Source: Syntrophobacteraceae bacterium (GTDB lineage: Bacteria; Desulfobacterota; Syntrophobacteria; Syntrophobacterales; Syntrophobacteraceae). From it: a DNA stretch of 32,895 nt. Position numbers and translations under genes: made by a program. The notes below the pieces were generated by a model that ran no database searches, was not told the origin of the DNA, and saw nothing but the letters and a program-made list of their open reading frames with translations. The stretch lies in the NCBI GenBank assembly GCA_025453975.1, contig JALOPI010000055.1, forward strand, positions 1 to 32,895, written 5' to 3'. Every line of letters starts with the position of its first letter. The first letter of the stretch is position 1. Positions 17,574 to 25,749 of this stretch are shown here, one piece after another.

Positions 17574-19580
17574 TCACGCCTTCGCCGATTCCCGCTTGTG
17601 CTTTTGCCACTGGAGCCCCGCTCCCAGCGCCAGAAGACAGAGACCCGCGATATCGGAATAGGTTCCGGGGTCGATGAGCATGAGACCGGCCCCCAGGAAA
17701 AGCAGCCGCTCCAGGGCATGCATGTGGGTCCAGCAGTAGCCGATCATGGCCGCCCCGACCCCAAACATGCCGCAGCTCGCCGTGATGAGGTTCTGCGTCA
17801 GTTGGAGCGGAGTGGAGTTGATCAACAGCAGGGAAGGACTGTAACAGAACACATAGGGAACGATCACTGCTCCTATGGCCAGCTTGGTGGACTCCACCGC
17901 CGTCCTGAACGGGTTGGCCCGTGCGATGCTCGCCCCCGCATAAGCCGCCAGGGCCACCGGTGGTGTGATGTCCGCCACGATCCCGAAGTAAAACACAAAC
18001 ATATGGGCCGCGAGAACGGGAACACCCTGCAGAACGAGGGCGGGGGCCGCGATGGTGGAGCAGATCACGTAGGTGGCCGTGGTGGGGACTCCCATGCCCA
18101 GAATGATGGAGGCAATCATGGTGAAAACCAGGCTCAGCAAAAGATTTCCGCCCGCCAGATCCACCAGCCCTCCCGCCATTTTGAGCCCGATCCCCGTCAG
18201 GGTCACCACTCCCACCATGATGCCGGCCGTGGCGCAGGCGATGGCCACGCCCAGGGCACCTCGCGCACCTGCTTCCAGGGCCTCGAGGATATCCCTGACC
18301 CCCATCCGGGTTTCCTTCAGGGGGAGGCCCGCCAGGATGGCCACCAGCAGTCCCATAAGGGCTGCAAAGGATGGCGTGTACCCTTCGATGAGGATGTAAA
18401 ACAGCACGACCATGGGAATGAAAAGATGGATTCTGTACTTGACCACGTCCAGGAAGCGGGGGATCTCTTCCCTGCTCATCCCGCGCAGACCACAGCGTTT
18501 CGCTTCCAGGTGCACCTCGATGAGCACCCCGATGAAGTACAGGCAGGCCGGGATCGCCGCCGCCTTGGCGATCTCGATATAGGGGATCCCGAGGAACTCG
18601 GCCATGAGGAAAGCCGCGGCCCCCATGATGGGCGGCATGATCTGGCCACCCGTCGATGCCGATGCCTCCACGGCTCCGGCGAATTCTGGACGGTAGCCCA
18701 GCTTCTTCATCATGGGGATGGTGAAGCTTCCGGAGCCCACGGTGTTGGCCACGGAGCTTCCCGAATAGGTTCCCTCCAGGGCGCTGGAAATGACCGCGAC
18801 CTTGGCGGGCCCCCCCGAGGCCCAGCCGGCTATGGAGTTGGCAATGTCGATGAAGAGCTTGGCGATTCCCGTGCGGTCCAGAAAGGTTCGGAAGAGGATG
18901 AACAGGAAGATGAAGGACGCCGAGACCCCCAGGGGGATTCCCAGGATGCCTTCCGTCGTGAAGTACATGTGGGAGACGATGCGCTGGATGGAGTAGCCCC
19001 GGTGGGTCATGAAACCGGGGAAATAGGGACCGAAGTAGGCGTAGAGCAGAAAAATCGAGGCGATGATCACCATCGGCATGCCCACAACCCGGCGCGCGGC
19101 CTCGAGGGTGAGGAGGACCCCGATGGATCCCGCCACATAGTCCATCCTCGAGAAATCCCCTCCCGCCTCCATGATGCGCGTGTAGTTCAGCGTCATATAA
19201 AGACCGATGAGCCCCGCAAAAGCGGCGAACACGTAATGATGCCACGCGAGACGGTCCGAAGCTCCCTTGAGGCGGAAGGGGTACAGGAGAAACACCAGGG
19301 TGAAGGCAAAAGCCAGATGGATGGACCGTTGCATCTGGGCGGCGAGCATCCCGAAAGCTCCCGTGTACACCTGGAAGAGCGAGAACCCCACCGCCACCCA
19401 GAACACGATCCGACGCTGGTAGCCCCCGAGATTCCTGTAAGTGGACTCCTTGTCCACCTTTTTCAGGATCTCGTTCAGCTCCTCCTCGGTAACGACGGGC
19501 TCCATATCCTCGACGCCGGCAGAGCTCTTCATGCCCTGGGGAGCTTCATCATTTTTCACTCGAGACAATTCCGCATCCAC
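17574..19580 (-). CDS. TRAP transporter permease, 4TM/12TM fusion (DctQM-type)
   Basis: The 668-residue inner-membrane protein fuses the small and large TRAP permease subunits, the form used with TAXI receptors. A soluble start (EELNEILKKVDKESTYRNLG, about 30-50) precedes four helices and then the large subunit, with conserved stretches such as GTYSGSSVANTVGSGSFTIP, GGQIMPPIMGAAAFLMAEF, GVPTTATYVICSTIAAPAL and DITPPVALAAYAGASIA. It uses an ion gradient to import the ligand delivered by the periplasmic receptor. Its start overlaps the DUF1850 gene by 25 bases, indicating coupling. C-terminal helices extend to residue 660. The substrate is unknown; characterised TAXI systems carry dicarboxylates such as glutamate or 2-oxoglutarate. 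Confidence 0.93.
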   Translation of the reverse strand: MDAELSRVKNDEAPQGMKSSAGVEDMEPVVTEEELNEILKKVDKESTYRNLGGYQRRIVFWVAVGFSLFQVYTGAFGMLAAQMQRSIHLAFAFTLVFLLYPFRLKGASDRLAWHHYVFAAFAGLIGLYMTLNYTRIMEAGGDFSRMDYVAGSIGVLLTLEAARRVVGMPMVIIASIFLLYAYFGPYFPGFMTHRGYSIQRIVSHMYFTTEGILGIPLGVSASFIFLFILFRTFLDRTGIAKLFIDIANSIAGWASGGPAKVAVISSALEGTYSGSSVANTVGSGSFTIPMMKKLGYRPEFAGAVEASASTGGQIMPPIMGAAAFLMAEFLGIPYIEIAKAAAIPACLYFIGVLIEVHLEAKRCGLRGMSREEIPRFLDVVKYRIHLFIPMVVLFYILIEGYTPSFAALMGLLVAILAGLPLKETRMGVRDILEALEAGARGALGVAIACATAGIMVGVVTLTGIGLKMAGGLVDLAGGNLLLSLVFTMIASIILGMGVPTTATYVICSTIAAPALVLQGVPVLAAHMFVFYFGIVADITPPVALAAYAGASIARANPFRTAVESTKLAIGAVIVPYVFCYSPSLLLINSTPLQLTQNLITASCGMFGVGAAMIGYCWTHMHALERLLFLGAGLMLIDPGTYSDIAGLCLLALGAGLQWQKHKRESAKA

Positions 19581-20062
19581 CTTTCAACTGGGGATCTTGT
19601 CACGCTTCGAATGGAGACGGACGATCCTGGCTCGACCAGATCCGCCAGAGCCCGCTCGACTCCCCTGATGGTGATGGAGTGCCGGGCATTTCGGCCGACG
19701 AAGAGGTCCAGACCGGGAATGGACCTGTTGACGGTCCAAATGAGCCAGCCATCCGCATCCCAGGCCAGCTGGCCTTCCCCATCCGATGTCTCCGGCATTC
19801 CGGCACCGAAGGAGTCGTACCTGGACTGGACCACCACCAGGTGGTCCCCGACGATCCTCAGGGTGTCGTAAACCGGCCTCCTGTTGACCGAATGGACGAA
19901 GGAGAGGATGAATTCCTCCCCTTCGTCCATCGGGGAGCACAGCACAATCCGGCCCGTCCCGGGATGGGTCACCTCGAGCACCCTGAGCTGACCACCCCGG
20001 AAAGCCCACGCCGCCAGGAAGGCGAGGACTGCGCAAACCGAAAGCCAAGGCCGGGCTGCCAT
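19556..20062 (-). CDS. DUF1850 protein associated with TAXI-TRAP transporter
   Basis: The 168-residue protein starts MAARPWLSVCAVLAFLAAW, a signal peptide or membrane anchor. The conserved core contains FILSFVHSVNRRPVYDTLRI (with the SFVHSV motif) and SRYDSFGAGMPE, followed by a beta-rich end. DUF1850 genes commonly sit between TAXI receptor and fused permease genes, exactly as here, and the product is presumed to help the transporter at the membrane, but no biochemical role is established. It overlaps the permease start by 25 bases and follows the receptor gene by 65 bases. Confidence 0.85.
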   Translation of the reverse strand: MAARPWLSVCAVLAFLAAWAFRGGQLRVLEVTHPGTGRIVLCSPMDEGEEFILSFVHSVNRRPVYDTLRIVGDHLVVVQSRYDSFGAGMPETSDGEGQLAWDADGWLIWTVNRSIPGLDLFVGRNARHSITIRGVERALADLVEPGSSVSIRSVTRSPVERWMRNCLE

Positions 20063-20127
20063 CGATCTCGACCGGCTGCGCGGCGTGCTCGAGAGCTCAG
20101 CCCGCCGCGCAGCCCAGCCTCGTGTCG

Positions 20128-21078
20128 CTATTTCATGAGACCTTTTTCCTTGTAAAACTTGGCCGCTCCCGGATGGAACGGGATGGAGACACCCTTGTAG
20201 GCCTTCTCGACGCTCAGCTCCTTGCCCTTGGCATGAGCCACCGCCAGCTCCCCCTGGTTCTCGAAGAGAGCCTTTGTCAGGCTGTAAACCACGTCGTCCT
20301 TCATCTCGGCATTGACAATGAGCACGGCATTGACGGCAACGGTGCTCACGTCCTCGGCCTGGCCCTTGTAAGTGCCGGCGGGGATTTTGGCGGGCGTGAG
20401 GAACGGGTACTTGTCATCCAGCATGTCGATCTTGGGAGCGTCGATGGAGAGGAGCCTCAGATTCCGGACCGTGCCGACATCCATGATGGCGGAGTTGGGA
20501 ATGCCCGCAACGACGATGAAGGCATCGATATGGTTGTCCTTGAACTGCTCCGCGCTCTCGGCAAAGGAGAGATACTGGGCGTTGATGTCCTCCTTCTTCA
20601 TGCCGTAAACATCCAGAAGCTGCCTGAAGTTCGCCTCGGTCCCGCTGCCGGGGGCCCCCACTCCCACCTTGAGGCCCTTGAGATCCGCGAAGCTCTTGAC
20701 CGGGGAATCTCCAGCCACCACCAGCTGGATGATCTCGGGGTAGAGAACGGCGATGGCCCGCAGGTTCTCCAGCTTCTCCTTGAATGCTTCCTTGGCGCTG
20801 AAGGCGAAGTCCACGGTGTCGCTCTGCACGATGGCCAGCTCGGCTTCCTTCTTGTTCACCAGCCGAACGTTCTCCGCCGAAGCTCCCGTGGCCTGAACCG
20901 TCACGTTCATGCTGGGGACCTTGGTGTTCCAGATCCGGGCCATGGCGCCGCCGAAGGGGTAGTAAGTCCCCGCCGTGCCACCGGTTGCCAGGACCAGCTT
21001 GGTTTCCTGAGCCGGCGCCACCGTGGCGAAGCCCACCACCAGCAAGCACAAAACGGCCAACGCGAGACACTTCTTCAT
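20128..21078 (-). CDS. TAXI family TRAP transporter solute receptor
   Basis: The ATG at 21078, preceded by AGGAGG, gives 316 residues with the signal peptide MKKCLALAVLCLLVVGFATV and a likely cleavage after APA (near residue 24). A longer frame from 21159 would add 27 residues without a signal. Family motifs follow: LVLATGGTAGTYYPFGGAMA, TVQATGASAENVRLV, ELAIVQSDTVDFAF, LKGLKVGVGAPGSGTEANFR and the C-terminal SIPFHPGAAKFYKEKG. The protein binds solute in the periplasm and delivers it to the fused permease two genes downstream. Confidence 0.95.
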   Translation of the reverse strand: MKKCLALAVLCLLVVGFATVAPAQETKLVLATGGTAGTYYPFGGAMARIWNTKVPSMNVTVQATGASAENVRLVNKKEAELAIVQSDTVDFAFSAKEAFKEKLENLRAIAVLYPEIIQLVVAGDSPVKSFADLKGLKVGVGAPGSGTEANFRQLLDVYGMKKEDINAQYLSFAESAEQFKDNHIDAFIVVAGIPNSAIMDVGTVRNLRLLSIDAPKIDMLDDKYPFLTPAKIPAGTYKGQAEDVSTVAVNAVLIVNAEMKDDVVYSLTKALFENQGELAVAHAKGKELSVEKAYKGVSIPFHPGAAKFYKEKGLMK

Positions 21079-21161
21079 GCGCTCCCTCCTGTTCAATTGG
21101 ATTCGATGGGGTTGGGATAAAAAAAGGGTGGAAAAAACAGCGACTTCCCTCGCCAGCACGT

Positions 21162-21190
21162 CCTTTAGCAGATGTCCGCCATGGCGTCAA
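21162..21190 (-). promoter_or_regulatory. Candidate promoter of the TAXI-TRAP operon
   Basis: On the minus strand TTGACG (21190-21185) is followed after 17 bases by TAAAGG (21167-21162), about 84 bases before the receptor start. Confidence 0.45.
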
Positions 21191-21292
21191 GACAAGCCGA
21201 TCCGGTCAGGTCCCACCGACAGGCGTCCTCAATGGGGGGGCCACAGCCCGCCGGAGCCGTGGACAATGAATGGCCTACGGAACCCCGGGCTC

Positions 21293-22240
21293 TCAGACGT
21301 GGTTCCGCAGGGCCAGCTCCACGGGATGGGGGCTCAGGTAGACCTGCACCTTGAGATACGGTTGATCGTATTTGCGGACGTAATGACGGATGAGGGTGAT
21401 GGGGACGATGAGGGGCACATGACCCCGGTGATAAAGCTCGATCACCTCCAGAAGCTCCTGCTTTTCGTCAGCCGTCAGGTCTTTCTTGAAATAGCCCATG
21501 AGATGCTGAAGGACGTTGGTGTTCTTCTTGACGGTGGCTCTCATTCGAGCTCCTTCCATGAGGAGCGCCTGGTAGTCGCGGAACAGCTCGTCCCGGACCG
21601 CTTGGCTGGCAGCCGCCAGGAGCTTGCCCATCATGGAGGCGTGCCTGGGGCTGTGTGCCATGAGAAGGAGCTTGTGTCGGGTGTGAAAGTCGACGAGGTC
21701 GCCGACTCCGGGCTTGCCGGCGATGAGGTCCCGCCAGCGTTTGGCGATGAAGATGCGCTCGACGAAGTTCTCGCGGAGCATGGGGTCGTGGAGGCGCCCG
21801 TCCTCCTCCACCGGCAGGAGCGGGAAGTGCTTCATGAAGATTCCGGCGAACATGCCGACGCCGATCTTTCGAGGTACGTGGTTCTCGTCATAGAGCTTGA
21901 CCCGCTCCATGCCGCTGCTGGGCGAGTTAGCCTTGAAGATGAATCCGCAGAGCCCCTCCCCCTCGAGCTGCAGGACACGCTCCCGAGCCCACGTCACCAT
22001 GGCCTCCGTCATGTCTCTTCCCGTGCGGCTGGTCACCAGCCTCGGGGACTCCACCTCCCCCTCGAGGTGCATGGACTCCCTGGGAATGCCAAAGCCCGCC
22101 TCGGTCTCGGGACAGACCGGCACGTATTCCACGTACTGGCCCAGGGTATCCCTCAAGTAGCGATCCAGCTTGTGGCCGCCGTCGAAGCGGACGGACTCCC
22201 CCAACAGACAGGCACTGATTCCCAGTCGTATCTTTTCCAT
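21293..22240 (-). CDS. DUF523-DUF1722 fusion protein
   Basis: The ATG at 22240, after GGGGAGGAA, gives 315 residues; a longer frame from 22348 adds only low-complexity sequence. Residues 1-150 are DUF523: ISACLLGESVRFDGGHK (C11), PVCPETEAGFGIPRE (C43), KANSPSSGMERVKLY. The rest is DUF1722 (LVDFHTRHKLLLMAHSP, TVKKNTNVLQHLMGYFKK, LIVPITLIRHYV). Single-domain DUF523 proteins include the thiouracil desulfidase TudS, which carries an iron-sulfur cluster on three cysteines. Here the usual third position (SPSCG) reads SPSSG (S109), though C98 is nearby, so a cluster cannot be assumed. DUF1722 has no settled function. It is transcribed away from a molybdoenzyme-thiol dioxygenase operon. Confidence 0.85.
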   Translation of the reverse strand: MEKIRLGISACLLGESVRFDGGHKLDRYLRDTLGQYVEYVPVCPETEAGFGIPRESMHLEGEVESPRLVTSRTGRDMTEAMVTWARERVLQLEGEGLCGFIFKANSPSSGMERVKLYDENHVPRKIGVGMFAGIFMKHFPLLPVEEDGRLHDPMLRENFVERIFIAKRWRDLIAGKPGVGDLVDFHTRHKLLLMAHSPRHASMMGKLLAAASQAVRDELFRDYQALLMEGARMRATVKKNTNVLQHLMGYFKKDLTADEKQELLEVIELYHRGHVPLIVPITLIRHYVRKYDQPYLKVQVYLSPHPVELALRNHV

Positions 22241-22427
22241 GCATTTCCTCCCCAGCCTTCCGCCACGCCCGTTCGCCCCCGGGCCACGCCACCCATCGGG
22301 CCGCCCCTCATCCGTGCCCATGATACACGGGCATCCCTTCGGGTTCAAGCGCCCCGGGCACCGGGATGGGTCGGGAGATCGCTCAATCCCTCACCCGGCT
22401 CCCCGGGGCGAATTGTCGACTCATGCA

Positions 22428-22456
22428 TTGACGCGCGACACGCCGCTCATTAGAAA
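22428..22456 (+). promoter_or_regulatory. Candidate promoter of the molybdoenzyme-dioxygenase operon
   Basis: TTGACG (22428-22433) and TAGAAA (22451-22456) are 17 bases apart, 69 bases before the molybdoenzyme start codon. Confidence 0.55.
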
Positions 22457-22524
22457 AAACTACGGCACTCGATCGATCAGGGTGGACGCAGGGAGCAGGC
22501 GTCACCCAGAACCAAAGGCATGGC

Positions 22525-24465
22525 ATGACCTTCACCGAAACGGCGGCTCGCGTGGAAACCATCACGGCCTGCACCATGGACTGTCCCGACACCTGCTCTC
22601 TGCTGGTGAGCAAGAGCCCGGACGGAAAGGTCCGCATCCGGGGCAACCCGGACCATCCTTTCACCCGCGGCTTCATCTGCCGCAAGGGAATGCGGTTCCA
22701 CCGGCGGCTCTCCAGCCCCAACCGGGTGACGCACCCCCTTCGCCGGACGGGGTCCACCTGGGAGCCGGTTTCCTGGGACCAGGCCCTGGACCTCTGCGCC
22801 GCCGCCATCCAGGAGCACCGATGGGAGCCCTCGAGCATCCTCCATTTCCACGGGGAGGGGGCCAAGGGCGTTCTCAAGCAGCTGGGCAAGCTGTTTTTCG
22901 CATCCCTCGGAGCCAGCCGCGCCAAGGGCTCTCTTTGCGACGCCGCGGGCTACATCGCGTGCGTCCAGGACTTTGGATCCCGCCTCAACCACGACGTGGA
23001 GGACATCCTCAACGCGGCTCGCATCGTCAACTGGGGGAAGGACTTCTCCCGAAGCTCCGTCCACACCGCCGCCCTGGTCCAGCAGGCCCGGGGGCGGGGA
23101 GCCCGCGTGCTGACCATTTCCCCGGGAGGCGACGGCAACGCGGGCTATTCGGACCGTTTCATCCGGATCCGGCCGGGAACGGACCGCCACCTGGCGGCAG
23201 GAGTGCTCAGGCTCCTCATGGAAAGGAGCTCGGTCAATGCCGAGGCACTTTCACGCATCGTCGGCTGGAGCTCATTCCGGGAGCTGATCCTTTCCCGATC
23301 CGCGGCCCACTGGTCATCCGTCTGCGACGCAGATGCCCGGGACCTGGAGGAGATTCTGTCCTGGTATCTTGCGTCCGAGCCGACGGCCACCTTCCTGGGC
23401 GCGGGCTTGCAGCGCTATTCCCGCGGTGGCGAGAATGTGCGCTATATCAACGCGCTGGCCATGCTCACCGGGCACATCGGACGCCCGGGCGGGGGGGTGT
23501 ATTTCCACCTCCATTCCCTTGGAAACTTCAACCTCGACTGGACCAGGCCCTCGCCCTCCCTGCCCCGGCGGTCGCTCCTCATGCCGACCATCGGCCGGGA
23601 CCTCCTCGGCGCTTCGGATCCCCCCGTCCGCATGATCTGGGTCAACGGCTCCAACGTCGTCAACCAGGCTCCCGCATCCACCGAGACGGCCCGGGCCTTC
23701 GATGCCCTCGGTTTCAAGGTGGTGGTGGACGCCTTCATGACCGACACGGCTGAGCGCGCCGACCTCTTCCTGCCGTGCACCCTGATGCTCGAGCAGGAGG
23801 ACATCGTCGGATCCTACCTCCACGATCATGTTCACCATGCGGCCAGGGCGCTGGACCCGCCGGGGGAGGCACGGCCGGACCACTGGATCTTCTCGGAGAT
23901 CGGCAGGCGGCTGGATCCTCCCGTTCTTCTGCCCGAGCCCGAAGAATGCTTCAAATGGTCCCTCAAAACGCCTTTTCTCGACATCACTCCGGATGAGCTG
24001 CGCGCCCGCAAATCCGTGAGAGCCCTTCGGCCGGCCGTCGCCTACGCCGGCATGCGCTTCGACCACCCCGATGGGAAGTACCGGCTGCCCGGTGCCTTCC
24101 ACGACGAGCCCCCGCCATCCCCGGAGTACCCCCTGCGTCTTCTCACCCTGCTGCGCCGGGACTACCTCCACTCGCAGATCCCCCAGGAAGAGCAGTCCAT
24201 GCCCCCTGTGGTCCAGGTTGCACCGGACTGCGCCGCACTTCGGGATCTGCGCCTCGATGGCACCGCGCTCATGGTTTCCCCGCTCGGTTGCATGGAGGTC
24301 CGGGTCGAGGTTCAGGAGGGGCTCCACCCGGAGACAGTCATCTACCGACGGGGTGACTGGTGGAAGCTTGGCGGCGGTGTGAACCGCATCATCGCGGCCC
24401 GCCTCACCGATGTGGGGCGGGGCGCCGCTTACCACGACCAGTATGTGCGCCTCGAAAACCCATGA
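22525..24465 (+). CDS. Cytoplasmic molybdopterin oxidoreductase, substrate unknown
   Basis: The 646-residue protein starts with a [4Fe-4S] motif (C16, C20, C24, C52, in ACTMDCPDTC and GFICRKG) and has the bis-MGD fold of the DMSO-reductase superfamily: WDQALDL, GASRAKGSLCDAAG (130-142, with C138 or S136 as candidate metal ligand), FLGAGLQRYSRGGEN, LTGHIGRPGGGVYF, MIWVNGSNVVNQAP, DLFLPCTLMLEQEDIVGSY and a C-terminal MGD-binding domain with LLTLLRRDYLHSQ. No Tat signal precedes the cluster, so it should work in the cytoplasm, and no electron-transfer subunit is encoded beside it. A thiol dioxygenase-like gene follows 30 bases later. The family includes formate dehydrogenases and many uncharacterised enzymes. 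Confidence 0.88.
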   Translation: MTFTETAARVETITACTMDCPDTCSLLVSKSPDGKVRIRGNPDHPFTRGFICRKGMRFHRRLSSPNRVTHPLRRTGSTWEPVSWDQALDLCAAAIQEHRWEPSSILHFHGEGAKGVLKQLGKLFFASLGASRAKGSLCDAAGYIACVQDFGSRLNHDVEDILNAARIVNWGKDFSRSSVHTAALVQQARGRGARVLTISPGGDGNAGYSDRFIRIRPGTDRHLAAGVLRLLMERSSVNAEALSRIVGWSSFRELILSRSAAHWSSVCDADARDLEEILSWYLASEPTATFLGAGLQRYSRGGENVRYINALAMLTGHIGRPGGGVYFHLHSLGNFNLDWTRPSPSLPRRSLLMPTIGRDLLGASDPPVRMIWVNGSNVVNQAPASTETARAFDALGFKVVVDAFMTDTAERADLFLPCTLMLEQEDIVGSYLHDHVHHAARALDPPGEARPDHWIFSEIGRRLDPPVLLPEPEECFKWSLKTPFLDITPDELRARKSVRALRPAVAYAGMRFDHPDGKYRLPGAFHDEPPPSPEYPLRLLTLLRRDYLHSQIPQEEQSMPPVVQVAPDCAALRDLRLDGTALMVSPLGCMEVRVEVQEGLHPETVIYRRGDWWKLGGGVNRIIAARLTDVGRGAAYHDQYVRLENP

Positions 24466-24495
24466 TCAGTCCATGAAAGGAAGCGTGTACTTCCC

Positions 24496-25158
24496 ATGAA
24501 TGCCGTCAAAGGCGAGATGCCTGAAGAAATCCAGTCCTTTTGTGAACGGGCCGGCGAGTCCCTGGGACGTCTGAACGATCCCGACGCATGCATCGCTTTC
24601 GCCCGGCAGGAGCTGCGTGTGCTGCTCCTGAACCGCGAGCTATTCACGCGGCTCCTGTCGTCCATCCTGGAAGGTGGAACCTATCCCGATGTCCATCGCC
24701 CGACCCTGTTCGACAACGAGATCCTCCTTCACCAGGCGGACAACAGGCTCTATTCCCTTCGGATGTACGTCTGGGGACCGGGCGAGTACACGCCCATCCA
24801 CGATCACAACGCCTGGGGGGTCATCGGGCCCGTGACCGAGGGGTTCGAGGTGATCAACTATGAACGGTTGGACGACGGGCTGACGGAAGGTTATGCGGAG
24901 GTGCGGGAGCGGGGGCGGTTCACCCTGGAGGCCGGCCATTCGGCCCACACCTATCCCCTGAACGAGGGGATCCACATGACCGGCAATCCCACACTGGGAA
25001 CGATCATCACCCTGAGCCTTTATGGAAAGCCCATGGCCAGGCCCTACATCCAGGGGTTCGATGCCATCAACCGGCGGGTGTTCCGGATCATGTCCCCCAG
25101 GCGCAAGAAGACACACCTCGCGACCCTGGCCCTCAGGACCTTGAAATCCCATGCATAG
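24496..25158 (+). CDS. Cysteine dioxygenase family cupin
   Basis: The 220-residue protein has the thiol dioxygenase cupin core: YTPIHDHNAWGVIGPVTEG supplies H102 and H104 as iron ligands, and GIHMTGNP supplies H160 as the probable third. SLRMYVWGPGEYTP, EVINYERLDDG and GTIITLSLYGKPM are further core strands. The family includes cysteine dioxygenase and 3-mercaptopropionate dioxygenase, non-heme iron enzymes that turn a thiol into a sulfinate with O2; the sequence does not settle the substrate. An oxygen-using enzyme would be notable in a probable anaerobe, where it could scavenge O2 or use thiols during exposure. It overlaps the next gene by 8 bases. Confidence 0.85.
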   Translation: MNAVKGEMPEEIQSFCERAGESLGRLNDPDACIAFARQELRVLLLNRELFTRLLSSILEGGTYPDVHRPTLFDNEILLHQADNRLYSLRMYVWGPGEYTPIHDHNAWGVIGPVTEGFEVINYERLDDGLTEGYAEVRERGRFTLEAGHSAHTYPLNEGIHMTGNPTLGTIITLSLYGKPMARPYIQGFDAINRRVFRIMSPRRKKTHLATLALRTLKSHA

Positions 25159-25657
25159 CCTGGAAACGTCCGTCGTGCTGCCGATGCCTATGGAGCCCGT
25201 ATTCGACTTCTTCGGGGAGGCTTCCAACCTGGAGCGCATCACCCCGCCGGAGCTGGGGTTCCGCATCACCACGCCCCAGCCCATCGTCATGGGGGAAGGC
25301 ACGATCATCGACTACCGTCTGCGCCTGTACGGAATCCCCATCCGGTGGAAGACCCGGATCTCCCTCTGGGATCCCCCCCACCGGTTCGTGGACGAGCAAA
25401 TCTCCGGTCCCTACCGGACCTGGATTCACCTGCACCGGTTCACCCGGGTGAAAGGCGGCACGCTGATGGAGGATTCCGTCCGCTACCAGCTTCCTTTTCA
25501 GCCCTTCGGCGAGCTGGCGCACCCCCTGGTCCGCCTGGAGCTGGATCGAATCTTTCGATTTCGACGACATGCCGTCCTGAGACTCCTGGTCCTCCGGGAC
25601 CCCGATGCCGTCGACCCGGGCTCGGGAGGTATCGGCCGGGCGGGTGTCATGGGCTGA
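25151..25657 (+). CDS. SRPBCC (START/Bet v1-like) family protein
   Basis: The 168-residue protein opens LETSVVLPMPMEPVFDFFGE, then NLERITPPELGFRITTPQ, IDYRLRLYGIPIRWKTRISL and RFVDEQISGPYRTWIHLHRF, ending with an amphipathic helix (HPLVRLELDRIFRFRRHAVL). This is the ligand-binding helix-grip fold; members bind hydrophobic molecules or act as small cyclases or chaperones. Its start overlaps the dioxygenase gene by 8 bases, so it is the third gene of the molybdoenzyme operon. The last 20 residues are Gly-rich and probably disordered. No specific ligand can be predicted. Confidence 0.85.
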   Translation: MHSLETSVVLPMPMEPVFDFFGEASNLERITPPELGFRITTPQPIVMGEGTIIDYRLRLYGIPIRWKTRISLWDPPHRFVDEQISGPYRTWIHLHRFTRVKGGTLMEDSVRYQLPFQPFGELAHPLVRLELDRIFRFRRHAVLRLLVLRDPDAVDPGSGGIGRAGVMG

Positions 25658-25749
25658 GCGGAGCATGCCCCGTGCCCGCTTGATTCAACGGCATCGCCCC
25701 CCGGAGTCACCCCGAGCTCATGCCCAATCGGGTTATGGGCGCCCTCTAC

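Noticed and set aside
17352..19871. Rightward frame of 839 codons opposite the TRAP permease gene.
   Set aside because: It is antisense to a clearly recognisable membrane transporter; the His/Asp/Gly-rich translation is typical of antisense frames in GC-rich coding DNA.
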